A stretch of 32,253 bases of DNA from Longimicrobiales bacterium (GCA_028278645.1 JANQDZ010000089.1:1-32253), one strand, 5' to 3'; positions 1 to 8,574 are shown, counted from the first letter of the stretch. Program-made: numbers and translations. The notes: generated by a model not told the origin, from the letters alone.

Positions 1-233
1 GGGGGTGCGGCCCCGCATAGGGAGCTTGCGGATGCTAGACAAGGAAGGACGACGAATGCGATGCTGAAGCATCGGGGAGGAGTTCTGACGCAGTATAGCA
101 CCGCAACATCCCTATGCCCTTCGGGTTACCACGGCACGGGGCCATCTGCGTCGTTGGGACTTCTCGACGTAGCGCATGGCTATGCCAGCGAAGCCCCGCC
201 TTGCATATGGCCCCGTGGCAGGCGTAACGGGGC
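1..233. other. Structured non-coding element (candidate leader RNA, ncRNA or repeat)
   Basis: No convincing gene lies here, but the DNA is full of long complementary arms. Positions 15-31 pair with 101-117 (15 base pairs around a 2-base internal mismatch) and enclose a perfect hairpin, 59-64 with 69-74 and loop TGAA. Positions 135-145 pair perfectly with 207-217 (11 bp) and enclose a hairpin of 146-153 with 165-172. Positions 210-216 can instead pair with 227-233 (7 bp), followed by a pyrimidine tract containing TTTT, like a weak terminator. The last two stems exclude each other, as in an attenuator. The element ends 31 bases before the GTG of the next gene and reaches the window edge, so its left boundary is unknown. 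It could be a cis-regulatory leader, a free ncRNA or a REP-like repeat. The stems are seen; any function is inference. Confidence 0.5.
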
Positions 234-264
234 TCGCCCCCTTTTCCCAACACCCTTTTAACCC

Positions 265-1143
265 GTGAATCGATTCAGGCACCTGACAGCGGCTACTCTG
301 GTGGTCTGTGCCCTCCCGCTGGGTGTGGAGGGCCAGCTCATCTTCGATTGGCCCCTGAGGGCCGCGCCTCAGCCTGAGCCGGTGGTGACCGGCGCCGGAG
401 CGGTGTTCTGGAACCCGGGCAGCCTGATTCCGGAGGTCGGAACCAGTCGGGAGGTCTTCATCATTCACGTGGACGGCCCGGACGCCACAGGAGTTGGCGG
501 GGTGGCGTTGTCCGGGGTCACCGACCTCCCCATGGGCTTCCATGCGGGAGTTGGGTATTGGCACCTCGGGGTCAAGGACATCCCCCGCACCACCACCTCC
601 CCCCATCACGAGATCGGGGAGATCAACGTCTCGGAAGACGTGATGGTGGTGTCCCTGGCCCGCTCACTGGCCGGCCTGGTAGGAATCGGAGGGGGGTTCA
701 GGCTCCAGCGGGGCACGGCGGGAGAAGAAGCCAGGAGCCGAATCGAGGGTGAGATTGGTGTCCATCACCAGTCTGGATTGCCTCTATCCCCACGCTTCGG
801 ATTGACGCTGAGAGGCCTCGGAGGTGAGCTGAAACCACACGCCGGTACCGAAGTATCCCTTCCACCACTTGCTTCATCTCGAATTCCGATCCGAGTGGGC
901 TACGGAGTCCAAACCGACGGAAAGCTCAAACCCGAAGACCACCGGATCTCTTTGAGAGGCTCATGGATGGATCAGGTCCACCTGGGAACCGGATTCTCCT
1001 ACTTGGGAGAGGGGAATGGCTGGACGTCCCTTTGGATGATAGGCGCGGAGATAGGGAGGTTCTCCGTGTCGATCCTCCGGGAGTCCCTGGCAAACGGATT
1101 CGGATCGATCCACTTCTTCCAGGGGGCGGTCCGGTTCCCGTAG
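265..1143 (+). CDS. Unknown secreted, probably outer-membrane beta-barrel protein
   Basis: I do not recognise a named family. The 292-residue product opens with a signal peptide: basic NRFR, a hydrophobic stretch to about residue 20, and a likely cut after VEG at about 23. Residues about 42-55 read GAGAVFWNPGSL, close to the A-x-x-NPA-x-L motif near the N terminus of PorV/FadL-like barrels. The rest alternates glycine-rich, amphipathic short strands. The chain ends in aromatic-rich FFQGAVRFP; a terminal aromatic strand is usual for barrels inserted by the BAM complex (there the last residue is typically Phe; here Pro follows it). The start is GTG at 265, with no clear ribosome binding site; a structured element lies just upstream. 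rlmN follows after 70 bases and may be co-transcribed. The outer-membrane assignment is inference from the signal peptide and strand pattern. Confidence 0.7.
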   Translation: MNRFRHLTAATLVVCALPLGVEGQLIFDWPLRAAPQPEPVVTGAGAVFWNPGSLIPEVGTSREVFIIHVDGPDATGVGGVALSGVTDLPMGFHAGVGYWHLGVKDIPRTTTSPHHEIGEINVSEDVMVVSLARSLAGLVGIGGGFRLQRGTAGEEARSRIEGEIGVHHQSGLPLSPRFGLTLRGLGGELKPHAGTEVSLPPLASSRIPIRVGYGVQTDGKLKPEDHRISLRGSWMDQVHLGTGFSYLGEGNGWTSLWMIGAEIGRFSVSILRESLANGFGSIHFFQGAVRFP

Positions 1144-1213
1144 TCGGCCACTGTCTTCCACAAATCCGTTTTCGCCGGACTCAAGGTGTCCATCCGAGGA
1201 TTCGAGAAGGTAA

Positions 1214-2296
1214 ATGGGAAAAGAGAAAGACATTCTCGGTTTGACGCCGGAGGAGTTGGGCAAGGGATTGGAGGCCCACTTCTCTGAGCGGGACCAACCG
1301 GCGTACCGAACCGCCCAAGTGCGGGAATGGATATTCGACGGCCTCGCTTCCGGGTTCGGGGATATGACGAATCTCCCTCTCAAAGAGAGGGAGGCGTTGG
1401 CCCAGTCGTTTTCGATCAACGAGCCGGAGGTCGCATCCGTCGCAAAGTCGAAGGACGGGACAGTCAAACACCTGTGGCGTCTGGGCGACGGGGAATTGGT
1501 TGAGTCGGTCCTCATCCCCACCGAAGACCGACTGACTCTTTGCATCTCCTCACAGGCCGGGTGCGGGATGGGTTGTACCTTCTGCGCCACCGGGTTCGGA
1601 GGGCTCAGGAGGAACCTGACGGCGGCCGAGATCGTAGCTCAATACCGAGCTTCACAGCGGTGGGCGTCAGAGGAAGGGAGAGGTCGTATCGGGAACCTCG
1701 TGTTCATGGGCATGGGGGAACCGCTAGCCAATAGGAAGGCCCTTTTCCCCGCCCTCACCATCCTCAACCAGGGGTACGGCGTCGGCGCCCGCCGGATCAC
1801 CGTATCAACCGTGGGACTGGTTCCAGGGATCCTGGAACTATCGAAGAGGCCGGAACAGTTTCGGCTCGCTCTCTCCCTCCACGCTCCATCGAGTGAGCTG
1901 AGGCGGACCCTGATCCCCTTGGAGGACCGCTACCCGCTTCCCGAAGTCGTGAGCGCGTTGAAGACCTTCGATGAGGCCGGCGGGAAGAGGATCACCTTCG
2001 AATACACTCTGATCAGCGGGGTCAACGACCACGAGCACCTCGCTCCGCAGCTGGCTGAACTGGCTTTCGGACTTCAGGCGTTCGTCAACTTGATCCCCTT
2101 CAACCCCATACCCTATCAGGACTGGGAGCCGAGCCCTACCGAACGGGTAAAGCTATTTGCGAGAGTCATGGAGGAGAGGGGCGTGCCCGTGGCTGTGAGG
2201 GAGCCACGGGGTAGGGATATCGACGCAGCCTGCGGTCAACTGCGAGCGGGTGCTCTTTCGAAGGAACACCCGCCGGAGGGTACTCCCCTCAGTTGA
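1214..2296 (+). CDS. rlmN: 23S rRNA (adenine2503-C2)-methyltransferase RlmN
   Basis: A radical-SAM enzyme that methylates C2 of A2503 in 23S rRNA and, in many bacteria, A37 of some tRNAs. The 360-residue protein has the radical-SAM cluster motif CGMGCTFC with cysteines 117, 121 and 124. The family's methyl-carrying cysteine is at 340 in the C-terminal DAACGQL. Other family hallmarks are FMGMGEPLAN, the STVGLVPGI stretch and the LALSLHAP strand. Length is normal for the family. The ATG at 1214 follows GAGAAGG at a short spacing. Its last 8 bases overlap the end of lepB on the other strand, so the two converge with no room for a terminator between them. Confidence 0.97.
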   Translation: MGKEKDILGLTPEELGKGLEAHFSERDQPAYRTAQVREWIFDGLASGFGDMTNLPLKEREALAQSFSINEPEVASVAKSKDGTVKHLWRLGDGELVESVLIPTEDRLTLCISSQAGCGMGCTFCATGFGGLRRNLTAAEIVAQYRASQRWASEEGRGRIGNLVFMGMGEPLANRKALFPALTILNQGYGVGARRITVSTVGLVPGILELSKRPEQFRLALSLHAPSSELRRTLIPLEDRYPLPEVVSALKTFDEAGGKRITFEYTLISGVNDHEHLAPQLAELAFGLQAFVNLIPFNPIPYQDWEPSPTERVKLFARVMEERGVPVAVREPRGRDIDAACGQLRAGALSKEHPPEGTPLS

Positions 2297-3068
2297 TGAA
2301 GTCCCCGATCCGGCCCCACCGGATCTCTTTCAGCCATGGGAAGGGCCGCAAGGAGCCCTTGTTATAGGAGAAGTAGACCATCACAGCCCGACCTTCCAGG
2401 CGCCACCCCTCCAGGAACCCCCAGTAGCGGCTGTCCAAACTCGTATCCCGGTTGTCCCCCAACATGAAGTATCGATCCTCAGGGATGACAAGAGGGCCCC
2501 AGTTGTCCCTGGTGGGCGTGTAAGATCCATTCGACGCCCCCGGGATCAGGTACTCCTCCTGCCAAGTCATCCAAGGGTGGGCATCATCCCTGGTGTCCGA
2601 GTGCTGCACGAAAGGTTCGTCCTGGGCCTCCCCGTTCACAAACAGGACTTTGTTCCGCATCTCCACGGTGTCCCCTGGGAGCCCCTTCAATCGCTTCACC
2701 AGTTTCAGGTCTTCCTCGTGCGGAGGATCGAAGACGAGGATGTCTCCGCGCTCCAACTTCGAATAGCCGGGGATTCTCCAGGAGGTCCCCGGGACCTGGC
2801 TGCCCACCGCCGCTCGATTCACGAGGAGGAGGTCCCCGACGAGCAGGGTGTCCTCCATGGATCCGGAGATAATAACGAAGGTGTGGATCAAGAAGGTGCG
2901 GATGAAAAGGAACAGGACGATCGCTATGGCGAGGGACTTCCCCCATTCCACAAGGGAGTTTTCGCCGGCCTTGGCCCCTTCCCCACCCTTCTGTCTATTG
3001 GAAGCGGTCCCTTTCGGGCCGTGACCCCCGCTTGCAGGCTTCTTGGTCCGCCGATTTCTCTTTGCCAT
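2289..3068 (-). CDS. lepB: Signal peptidase I
   Basis: Membrane-anchored serine/lysine protease that removes signal peptides from exported proteins on the outer face of the inner membrane. Residues 1-40 are a basic, glycine-rich cytoplasmic tail, followed by one transmembrane helix at about 44-66. The catalytic serine is Ser70 in SGSM and the general base is Lys125 in LVKRLKGLPGD. The conserved MLGDNRDTSLDSRYWG box lies near the C terminus. At 259 residues it is a normal single-anchor type. The gene is last in a run panB-panC-yqeK-LytR_C-lepB; it starts 11 bases after the LytR_C stop. The long basic N-terminal tail is somewhat unusual. The 3' end overlaps rlmN by 8 bases. Confidence 0.96.
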   Translation of the reverse strand: MAKRNRRTKKPASGGHGPKGTASNRQKGGEGAKAGENSLVEWGKSLAIAIVLFLFIRTFLIHTFVIISGSMEDTLLVGDLLLVNRAAVGSQVPGTSWRIPGYSKLERGDILVFDPPHEEDLKLVKRLKGLPGDTVEMRNKVLFVNGEAQDEPFVQHSDTRDDAHPWMTWQEEYLIPGASNGSYTPTRDNWGPLVIPEDRYFMLGDNRDTSLDSRYWGFLEGWRLEGRAVMVYFSYNKGSLRPFPWLKEIRWGRIGDFIN

Positions 3069-3079
3069 GTCCTAAGGCC

Positions 3080-3586
3080 CTATTGTTGATCAGGAGCCGG
3101 AGATGTCCCCTTTCGGAGGAACCGCCTGATGTCCCACCAAGGCACATCGGGTTCGGCGGCCTCCGGAACGGTTCCGGGACGCTCCCAGTCCGGCCCCAAC
3201 TTGACCGTGACGTCAAGAAGAAGAGTGGAGTCCAGCTCCGTTCGGGCCGAAGGAATTCCCAGTAGCTGACGCACAACCTGGGCTTTGGCCAGGTCCCCCA
3301 CTCGATCTATCACTACGGACGGATCATCCGTATAGGTTCTTGCATTTCCATAATACACGACATCATACCCCAGGTCCCGCAGGACCCGGGTCGCCTCCAG
3401 AGCTACGCCGGAAACCCCGGCCGCATTCAACACTTCAACCTTCACTCGCTCTCCGGGCCCTCGATGAGTGGAGGGATGGCCGGGTCCTGACTCCTCTTCC
3501 CCACCACTGGAAAGCGCAGTCCCCAGGAGTATTCCCCCTCCTGAAAGGAGAACCACCAGGACTAAAACTCTGAGGCGCTTGCCCAC
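3080..3586 (-). CDS. LytR_C (LytR/CpsA/Psr C-terminal) domain protein
   Basis: A 168-residue protein: an N-terminal hydrophobic anchor (LRVLVLVVLLSGGGILLGTAL) and, after a Gly/Ser/Glu linker, one LytR_C domain. That domain is recognised by VKVEVLNAAGVSG, then a helix, DLGYDVVYYGNA, the paired V-I-D-R strand and a C-terminal DVTVKLGPD strand. It lacks the catalytic LCP domain that attaches cell-wall polymers, so it is a stand-alone version, probably facing the periplasm. I chose GTG at 3586 because it follows AGAGGG at a good spacing and leaves only a 25-base overlap with the upstream HD gene. The frame is open to 3739, but that extension is basic, low-complexity and lies inside the HD gene. 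Stand-alone LytR_C genes are often found near yqeK, as here. Exact role unknown. Confidence 0.8.
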   Translation of the reverse strand: MGKRLRVLVLVVLLSGGGILLGTALSSGGEEESGPGHPSTHRGPGERVKVEVLNAAGVSGVALEATRVLRDLGYDVVYYGNARTYTDDPSVVIDRVGDLAKAQVVRQLLGIPSARTELDSTLLLDVTVKLGPDWERPGTVPEAAEPDVPWWDIRRFLRKGTSPAPDQQ

Positions 3587-4203
3587 GGCTCGCCCTCTGA
3601 AAGCAGGTTCCACATGTCCACGGCCTCGAGGCCCAACGGGCGCCTCCGTTCGAGTAGGGACCCGAGACGATCCGCCAAGATCTCTTTCACGACCTCTCTG
3701 AGGTCCCCAGCAGCCCGTTCCCTGAGCTCGGCCCTCCAATCCTCTCTCATTTTCCGCCCGGGTTCAAGGAAATCCGCAGCGACCAGGGCAAACCCGATCT
3801 CACCAAAGTCTTTTGAGCCAACCGTATGGTAGGAGATGGCGTGAAGGAGCTCTTCGTCGTCGACTCCCTCTTTTCGCAGAAAATCAGCCGCAGCCGGACC
3901 GTGGAGGACTTTTCCGGGCAGTTCGTCGAAAGGCGCGGGCACATGCCCCCTGAGACGCTCGGGGTCTTCATCCCTCAGGGCGTCGTGGAGGTATCCGGCC
4001 GCCATCCACCGGATCTTCTCCCTCTCCGATTCTCCCCTGCGCGTCGCCCACTCTCCGAGCAGGGTAGCGACACGCACCATATGGGCCCTCCGCTCTTCAC
4101 CGGCCACCGTCCATTCCGGTAGCTGACCCTGGGCAGCGGAGACCAGGGTGGGATGAAGCTCTGCAGGCTGGTCGGGAGGAGATCTCGGCGGGGATAGGGG
4201 CAC
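3562..4203 (-). CDS. HD-domain hydrolase, YqeK-like
   Basis: HD-superfamily metal-dependent phosphohydrolase. The family's signature is visible: His in RRAHMVRV, the HD pair in AAGYLHDALRD, a later HGPAAADFL, and HAISYHTVG, which matches the YqeK group (symmetrical Ap4A hydrolase). YqeK splits diadenosine tetraphosphate into two ADP. The neighbouring LytR_C gene supports YqeK, since the two often travel together; nadD and rsfS, other common partners, are absent. The start is uncertain: GTG at 4203 lies just beyond the panC stop and gives 213 residues, a usual size with a short N-terminal extension. The open frame runs upstream to 4707 through panC, but that part is Pro/Arg/Gly-rich shadow sequence. 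Confidence 0.8.
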   Translation of the reverse strand: MPLSPPRSPPDQPAELHPTLVSAAQGQLPEWTVAGEERRAHMVRVATLLGEWATRRGESEREKIRWMAAGYLHDALRDEDPERLRGHVPAPFDELPGKVLHGPAAADFLRKEGVDDEELLHAISYHTVGSKDFGEIGFALVAADFLEPGRKMREDWRAELRERAAGDLREVVKEILADRLGSLLERRRPLGLEAVDMWNLLSEGEPWASASEF

Positions 4204-4208
4204 TGGTT

Positions 4209-5057
4209 TCAGCTCGTGAGGATGTGGTTGTCGATCAGTCGGGTGCGACCGCAATGGGCGGCCAGCGCCACGACACAACCCGGATACGCTTCCCCTACCT
4301 GTTCCAGGGTCTCCGGATCTACCACTTCCCCATACTGAAGGTCCAGCAGGGGATAGCGGCTCAGCTCCTCGGCGAGGATTTTCCTCAGCCCCGCCGGGTC
4401 CCGCACCCCGGATTGGAAAGCGGCCTGGACACGGGTGAGGCCGGCCGAGAGGCCAACGGCGTCCGACCTTTCCTCCTCGGACAGGAGAACGTTCCTGGAG
4501 CTCATGGCAAGGCCGTCGGATTCCCTGACGATGGGTCCGAGGAGGATCTCCACACCCATCTCCAGGTCCCGAACCATCCTTCGGATCAGGGCTGCTTGTT
4601 GATAATCCTTCTGCCCGAACACCGCCGTCTTCGGGCGAACCAAGCCGAACAGGCGTGCTACTACCGTAAGGACTCCGCCGAAATGGCCGGGGCGGTAGGC
4701 ACCACACAGTTTCTTCGCCAGAGGGCCGGGATCGACCGTGATTTGGGGGCTTCCCGCCGGGTACATTTCCCCTAGCGCGGGAGAGAATACCAGGTCTGCA
4801 CCCCGATCGCGTAGCAGCGAAAGATCCCTCTCGAGGTCCCGCGGATACCGGTCCAGGTCCTCGTCGGGTCCGAACTGCAACGGGTTGACGAAGACGGACA
4901 CAGCGACGTAGTCCGACCTTTCCTTGGCAAGGTCCACCAGGGAGAGGTGGCCCTCATGGAGGAAGCCCATGGTTGGAACGAGGCCTACAAGGAGCCCCCG
5001 ACCTTTTGCGGTTTCCAGGTGGCTTGCCAGCTCGACCCGGTGAGCGGTGAGGATCAC
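4209..5057 (-). CDS. panC: Pantothenate synthetase
   Basis: ATP-dependent condensation of pantoate with beta-alanine to pantothenate, the last step before coenzyme A synthesis. The 282-residue chain shows the nucleotidyltransferase motif in VPTMGFLHEGHLSLV (HxGH), then VSVFVNPLQFGP, the FGQKDYQQ loop and SSRNVLLSEEER near the C-terminal domain. All are standard for PanC. It starts with GTG, overlapping the panB stop in a GTGA junction, which suggests translational coupling. The HD gene begins only a few bases past its stop. The beta-alanine source (panD) is not in the window. Confidence 0.96.
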   Translation of the reverse strand: MILTAHRVELASHLETAKGRGLLVGLVPTMGFLHEGHLSLVDLAKERSDYVAVSVFVNPLQFGPDEDLDRYPRDLERDLSLLRDRGADLVFSPALGEMYPAGSPQITVDPGPLAKKLCGAYRPGHFGGVLTVVARLFGLVRPKTAVFGQKDYQQAALIRRMVRDLEMGVEILLGPIVRESDGLAMSSRNVLLSEEERSDAVGLSAGLTRVQAAFQSGVRDPAGLRKILAEELSRYPLLDLQYGEVVDPETLEQVGEAYPGCVVALAAHCGRTRLIDNHILTS

Positions 5058-5890
5058 GGGTCTTTTGAGAAACTATGTTCGGGACCGGGATAGCTCCCGC
5101 CCTTCACCTCGTCTATGTAGGCCTTCAGGGCCCTCAGAACCTCCTGGTCCAAGTCGGCAAAGCGCTTGAGGAACTTCGGCCGGAACCCGCCGTTCAGACC
5201 CAACGCATCGTAAAGGACCAATACCTGGCCATCACACTTGGGGCCGGCTCCGATACCGATGGTGGGAATCGTGAGGTCTTCGGAGATCTCTTCAGCAAGG
5301 TCAGCGGGGACCAGCTCCAGCACCAACGCGAAGCAACCGGCTTCCTCCAGCGAGCGGGCCTGATGCCGGAGCCGTTCGGCCGTCGCAGCCTCACGCCCCT
5401 GCACCCGATAACCGCCGAGAGCATGGACCGACTGGGGTGTCAGGCCCAAATGACCCATGACCGGGATCCCTGCCCTCACGAGAGTTTCAACCGTGCTGCA
5501 AGTGGGCGCAGCTCCACCCTCCAGCTTGACTGCCTGGACTCCGGTTTCTTTCAGGACCCTCCCCGCATTCCGGAGCGCATCTTCCGTCGACACCTGATAT
5601 GAGAGGAAAGGCATGTCCAGAACGAGAAAGGTCTCCGGCGCCCCCTTCCTGACCGCTTTCCCGTGGTGAATCATCTCGTCCAACGTGACCGGGATGGTGG
5701 AGGGGTACCCTAAAACGACCTGCCCCAAAGAGTCGCCAATGAGGACAAGGTCCACCTCAGCCTCTTCCACGAGGCGGGAGAAGAGAACGTCATAGGCGGT
5801 AATGGCGACGATCTTCTCGCCCTGCCGCTTCATCTCCAGGAATCGAGGGATCGAACCCCGGGGTTTCGGCGATTGGGTTTCGGTGGACAA
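5054..5890 (-). CDS. panB: 3-methyl-2-oxobutanoate hydroxymethyltransferase
   Basis: First committed step of pantothenate synthesis: adds a hydroxymethyl group from methylene-tetrahydrofolate to ketoisovalerate, giving ketopantoate. Hallmarks in order are VAITAYDVLFSRL, LIGDSLGQVVLGY, the metal-binding region, VMGHLGLTPQSV, and TIGIGAGPKCDGQVLV. I chose the TTG at 5890 because AGGAAG sits 6 bases before it, giving 278 residues, a typical PanB length. A GTG at 5968 is also in frame but would add an arginine- and cysteine-bearing tail not expected in the family. It is the first gene of the minus-strand pan block and lies divergent from rqcH, with about 170 bases between for promoters. Confidence 0.95.
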   Translation of the reverse strand: MSTETQSPKPRGSIPRFLEMKRQGEKIVAITAYDVLFSRLVEEAEVDLVLIGDSLGQVVLGYPSTIPVTLDEMIHHGKAVRKGAPETFLVLDMPFLSYQVSTEDALRNAGRVLKETGVQAVKLEGGAAPTCSTVETLVRAGIPVMGHLGLTPQSVHALGGYRVQGREAATAERLRHQARSLEEAGCFALVLELVPADLAEEISEDLTIPTIGIGAGPKCDGQVLVLYDALGLNGGFRPKFLKRFADLDQEVLRALKAYIDEVKGGSYPGPEHSFSKDP

Positions 5891-6058
5891 GGGGCACTTC
5901 CTTTTCTTGGCCAGAAACAGTGGCACGATCCTGCTTTGGCAGGCGCGGGGCCCGAAGGTTATGAGCACCGAAGAGGGCTGTCAAACCTCCCTGGGGAACC
6001 TCTAATACTCCCCTACCCCAACTCGCCTCCCCCGGTCCTCCAGCCTTACCTTGAGGCC

Positions 6059-7726
6059 ATGTCGATGATATGGGACGCTGCGCTCACATCCGCCGTGGCG
6101 AAGGAGCTGAACGGCCACCTGAGAGGTGCTCGTCTCCGAGCGCATTTCTTCGATTGGAACCGTAGGAAGCTCACCCTCTTCTTCCGCTCCCATACCCTTC
6201 GATGGTCGCTGCATCCGGGTGAAGGATGGGTCACGCTTTCCGACGCGGTGGAACCACCAGATGAATCACGCCGCCTGGCCGCAGAGGTCCTGGGGGTCCA
6301 GGCTCTGCCGGACGAACGTGTCGTCCGGATTCCGCTTCGGAAAATCCGGGGTCGGGTCCGGAGAAATTCCGTTATCCTCGAACTGATCACGAACCAATGG
6401 AACGCTCTGGTCGTCGAGGAGCCTGGGGAATGGATCCGACACATTCTGTGGACTCGGCGCTCGGGCACCCGGGATCTATCCGTTGGCCAGGCGTACTCTC
6501 CGCCGGACCCCTCGACCCGTTTGGGTCGGGATCGGGAGTTTACCCCCGGTGAGTGGGCGGAGTTGGTGCGAGAGCCACGGGAGAACCCGAACGCTCTCTT
6601 GGAGACCGTGGCCTTCAGCTCTCCCCTCAACCTCCCTGCCCTCCTTGAGAGGGAGGGATCGAGCACCTCTGAGTCGTCGGAAACCGGGATGGGCGGTGCC
6701 GGTGCCGGACTGGCTGGATACCCACTCTGGCTTCGTCTCAAGTCCCAGGAATCTCCCGAGCCCTGTGTCCTCGAAACCCCTCGAGGTAACCAGCCTTATC
6801 CATTTTTGATAAAAGGCTTTACCAGTACCTCGTTCCCAACGGTTCTTGCAGCCATGGAGGTGGTCGCGGAGGGGAGTTCTACCGGGTCGGCTCCGGATCA
6901 CGGACTCCTGGATCAGGTCGGACGGGCCGTTCACCAGATGCGAGGAAGAGTGAAAGGCCTGGAGCGGGAGATGGCCGAAGCGGCCGATCCAGAGGTATTC
7001 CGGATGAAGGCCAATCTCTTACTCGCCAGGTTGGGGGAGGTGAAAAAGGGTGCTACGGAGATTTCCCTGACCGGATTCCACGGGGAGGTGGTCTCACTTC
7101 GCTTGGATCCCACCCTGAGCCCCCATGAGAACGCCGAGGCTTTCTACCGGGAGGCTGCACGCCAGGAGCGGGCTCAAGAAAAACTACCACCCTTGCTCGA
7201 ATCGACCCGGAGACGTCTGGAGGAACTCGAACATCTGGAAGAAGAAGTGCGAGAGGGGACGATCTCCCCGGAGGAAGCACGGGCCCTCCTTCCGGCGGGG
7301 CCCAAAAGGGGCCGCAGAGGTGGTCCCGGATCAGAGGTCCGCCTCCCGTACAAACGCTACCGAAGCAGCGGGGGGCTGGAGATCCGGGTCGGCCGAGGGT
7401 CCTCGGACAACGACGCCCTTACTTTCCAGCATTCCCGGCGAGAGGACGTCTGGCTGCATGCGCGGGAGGCGTCAGGCGCCCACGTGGTCCTCAGATGGAC
7501 CGACGATGCATCTCCGCCAGCCCGGGACTTGGCCGATGCAGCGGGTCTCGCGGCCCTACATTCGAAGGCCAGGCACGCCGGGATCGTTCCGGTGGATTGG
7601 ACGCGGAGGAAGCATGTTCGAAAGCCCCGGAGGACCCCTCCGGGGACCGTGGTCTTGGAGAAAGCCACGACCCTGTTTGTGGAACCGGATCCGGCCCTGC
7701 CGGATCGGTTGGCCTGGCAGGAATGA
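6059..7726 (+). CDS. rqcH: RqcH / NFACT-family ribosome quality control protein
   Basis: RqcH binds stalled 50S subunits carrying peptidyl-tRNA and directs C-terminal alanine tailing of the incomplete chain, marking it for proteolysis. The 555-residue protein has an N-terminal NFACT-N (FpgN-like) domain to about 270, a helical middle at about 280-440 rich in Glu/Arg/Leu (likely coiled coil) and a C-terminal NFACT-R domain from about 450. The last carries the conserved VWLHAREASGAHVVLR stretch and DWTRRKHVRKP. The ATG at 6059 begins the conserved N-terminal region; the frame is open upstream to 5873 but that part overlaps panB. The conserved Asp-Arg pair of NFACT-N seems to read Glu-Arg here (LPDERVVRI). 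It stands alone between divergent panB and convergent trpA (24 bases away). Confidence 0.9.
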   Translation: MSMIWDAALTSAVAKELNGHLRGARLRAHFFDWNRRKLTLFFRSHTLRWSLHPGEGWVTLSDAVEPPDESRRLAAEVLGVQALPDERVVRIPLRKIRGRVRRNSVILELITNQWNALVVEEPGEWIRHILWTRRSGTRDLSVGQAYSPPDPSTRLGRDREFTPGEWAELVREPRENPNALLETVAFSSPLNLPALLEREGSSTSESSETGMGGAGAGLAGYPLWLRLKSQESPEPCVLETPRGNQPYPFLIKGFTSTSFPTVLAAMEVVAEGSSTGSAPDHGLLDQVGRAVHQMRGRVKGLEREMAEAADPEVFRMKANLLLARLGEVKKGATEISLTGFHGEVVSLRLDPTLSPHENAEAFYREAARQERAQEKLPPLLESTRRRLEELEHLEEEVREGTISPEEARALLPAGPKRGRRGGPGSEVRLPYKRYRSSGGLEIRVGRGSSDNDALTFQHSRREDVWLHAREASGAHVVLRWTDDASPPARDLADAAGLAALHSKARHAGIVPVDWTRRKHVRKPRRTPPGTVVLEKATTLFVEPDPALPDRLAWQE

Positions 7727-7750
7727 GCGACGAGGAGTAATGGGGGGTGA

Positions 7751-8560
7751 TCAGTCCGCAGCCGGAGCTCCGTCCATTCCCTCCCTCAAACCCTTCAGGA
7801 AGGCACCGGCCCCGGATACCCCACCCTCGTCAAAAGCGTTGATGAGCGCGCTTCCGACCACGACGCCCTCGCACACCCCAGCCACCGAGGCAGCCTGATC
7901 CGGTGTCGAAATGCCGAAGCCGATGGCGATGGGGAGGTCCACTTCCTGACGAATAACCGCTACTTCCCTACCCAGATCCGATCGCAGGTCTTGCCGGGCT
8001 CCCGTCACCCCTGTTCGAGAGATGAAGTAGATGAACCCGGAACCACCCTCCGCCACCTCGTTGATCCTATCCCGACCCGTCGTGGGAGCCACGAGCCGAA
8101 TGAGATCCAGGTCGGAGGAGATGATCTGGCCTTCCAACTCAGGATCGGCCCCTGTAGGGAGATCCGTCAGCAATAGTCCCTGTGCCCCAGCAGCCGTGGA
8201 GGCTTGAAGGAATTCCGGCAGGCCATACTGGAGAACGGGGTTCAAATACGTGAAGAGCACAACCGGAATATCGTGGGAGGTCCTGAACGTCCTGAGGAGA
8301 TCCAGGGTCCCTTCCACCGTCATCCCACCTTCCAACGCCTCGAAGGACGAGCGTTGGATGGTCGGGCCGTCGGCAAGAGGGTCACTGAAAGGGATCCCCA
8401 GCTCCAGGATGTCGCCTCCGGACTCGGCCACCAGCCGCATGAGCTCCAGGGAGATCTCCCGGTTCGGGTAGCCAGCCGTGAGGTAGGGAATCAGGACGCC
8501 TCGGTTCTTTTCCCGATTGCGTGCAAAACAGTCCTGGATGGAGACTGGGGATGAAGTCAT
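7751..8560 (-). CDS. trpA: Tryptophan synthase alpha subunit
   Basis: Cleaves indole-3-glycerol phosphate to indole and glyceraldehyde 3-phosphate and passes indole through a tunnel to TrpB. The 269-residue TIM barrel shows the catalytic pair Glu53 (ILELGIPFSDP) and Asp64 (PLADGPTIQ). The phosphate-binding end has IGFGISTPDQA and VVGSALINAF. Length is normal. It is the last gene of the minus-strand trp operon, 14 bases after the HD-GYP gene and not next to trpB, which is the usual partner. No clear ribosome binding site precedes its ATG, so translation may depend on coupling to the gene before it. Its 3' end faces rqcH with no visible terminator between them. Confidence 0.97.
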   Translation of the reverse strand: MTSSPVSIQDCFARNREKNRGVLIPYLTAGYPNREISLELMRLVAESGGDILELGIPFSDPLADGPTIQRSSFEALEGGMTVEGTLDLLRTFRTSHDIPVVLFTYLNPVLQYGLPEFLQASTAAGAQGLLLTDLPTGADPELEGQIISSDLDLIRLVAPTTGRDRINEVAEGGSGFIYFISRTGVTGARQDLRSDLGREVAVIRQEVDLPIAIGFGISTPDQAASVAGVCEGVVVGSALINAFDEGGVSGAGAFLKGLREGMDGAPAAD

Positions 8561-8574
8561 GGGTGAGCTAACTG

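Noticed and set aside
35-261. Short open frames on both strands at the left edge
   Set aside because: They lie in the structured element, lack a ribosome binding site, and the base-pairing arms explain the sequence better than a protein.
2250-3089. A 279-codon plus-strand frame opposite lepB
   Set aside because: Signal peptidase motifs on the minus strand are complete; this frame mirrors them.
3587-3739. N-terminal extension of the LytR_C protein
   Set aside because: It is basic, low-complexity and inside the HD gene; GTG at 3586 has a good ribosome binding site.
4204-4707. N-terminal extension of the HD (YqeK-like) protein
   Set aside because: It runs through panC in another frame and is Pro/Arg/Gly-rich shadow sequence.
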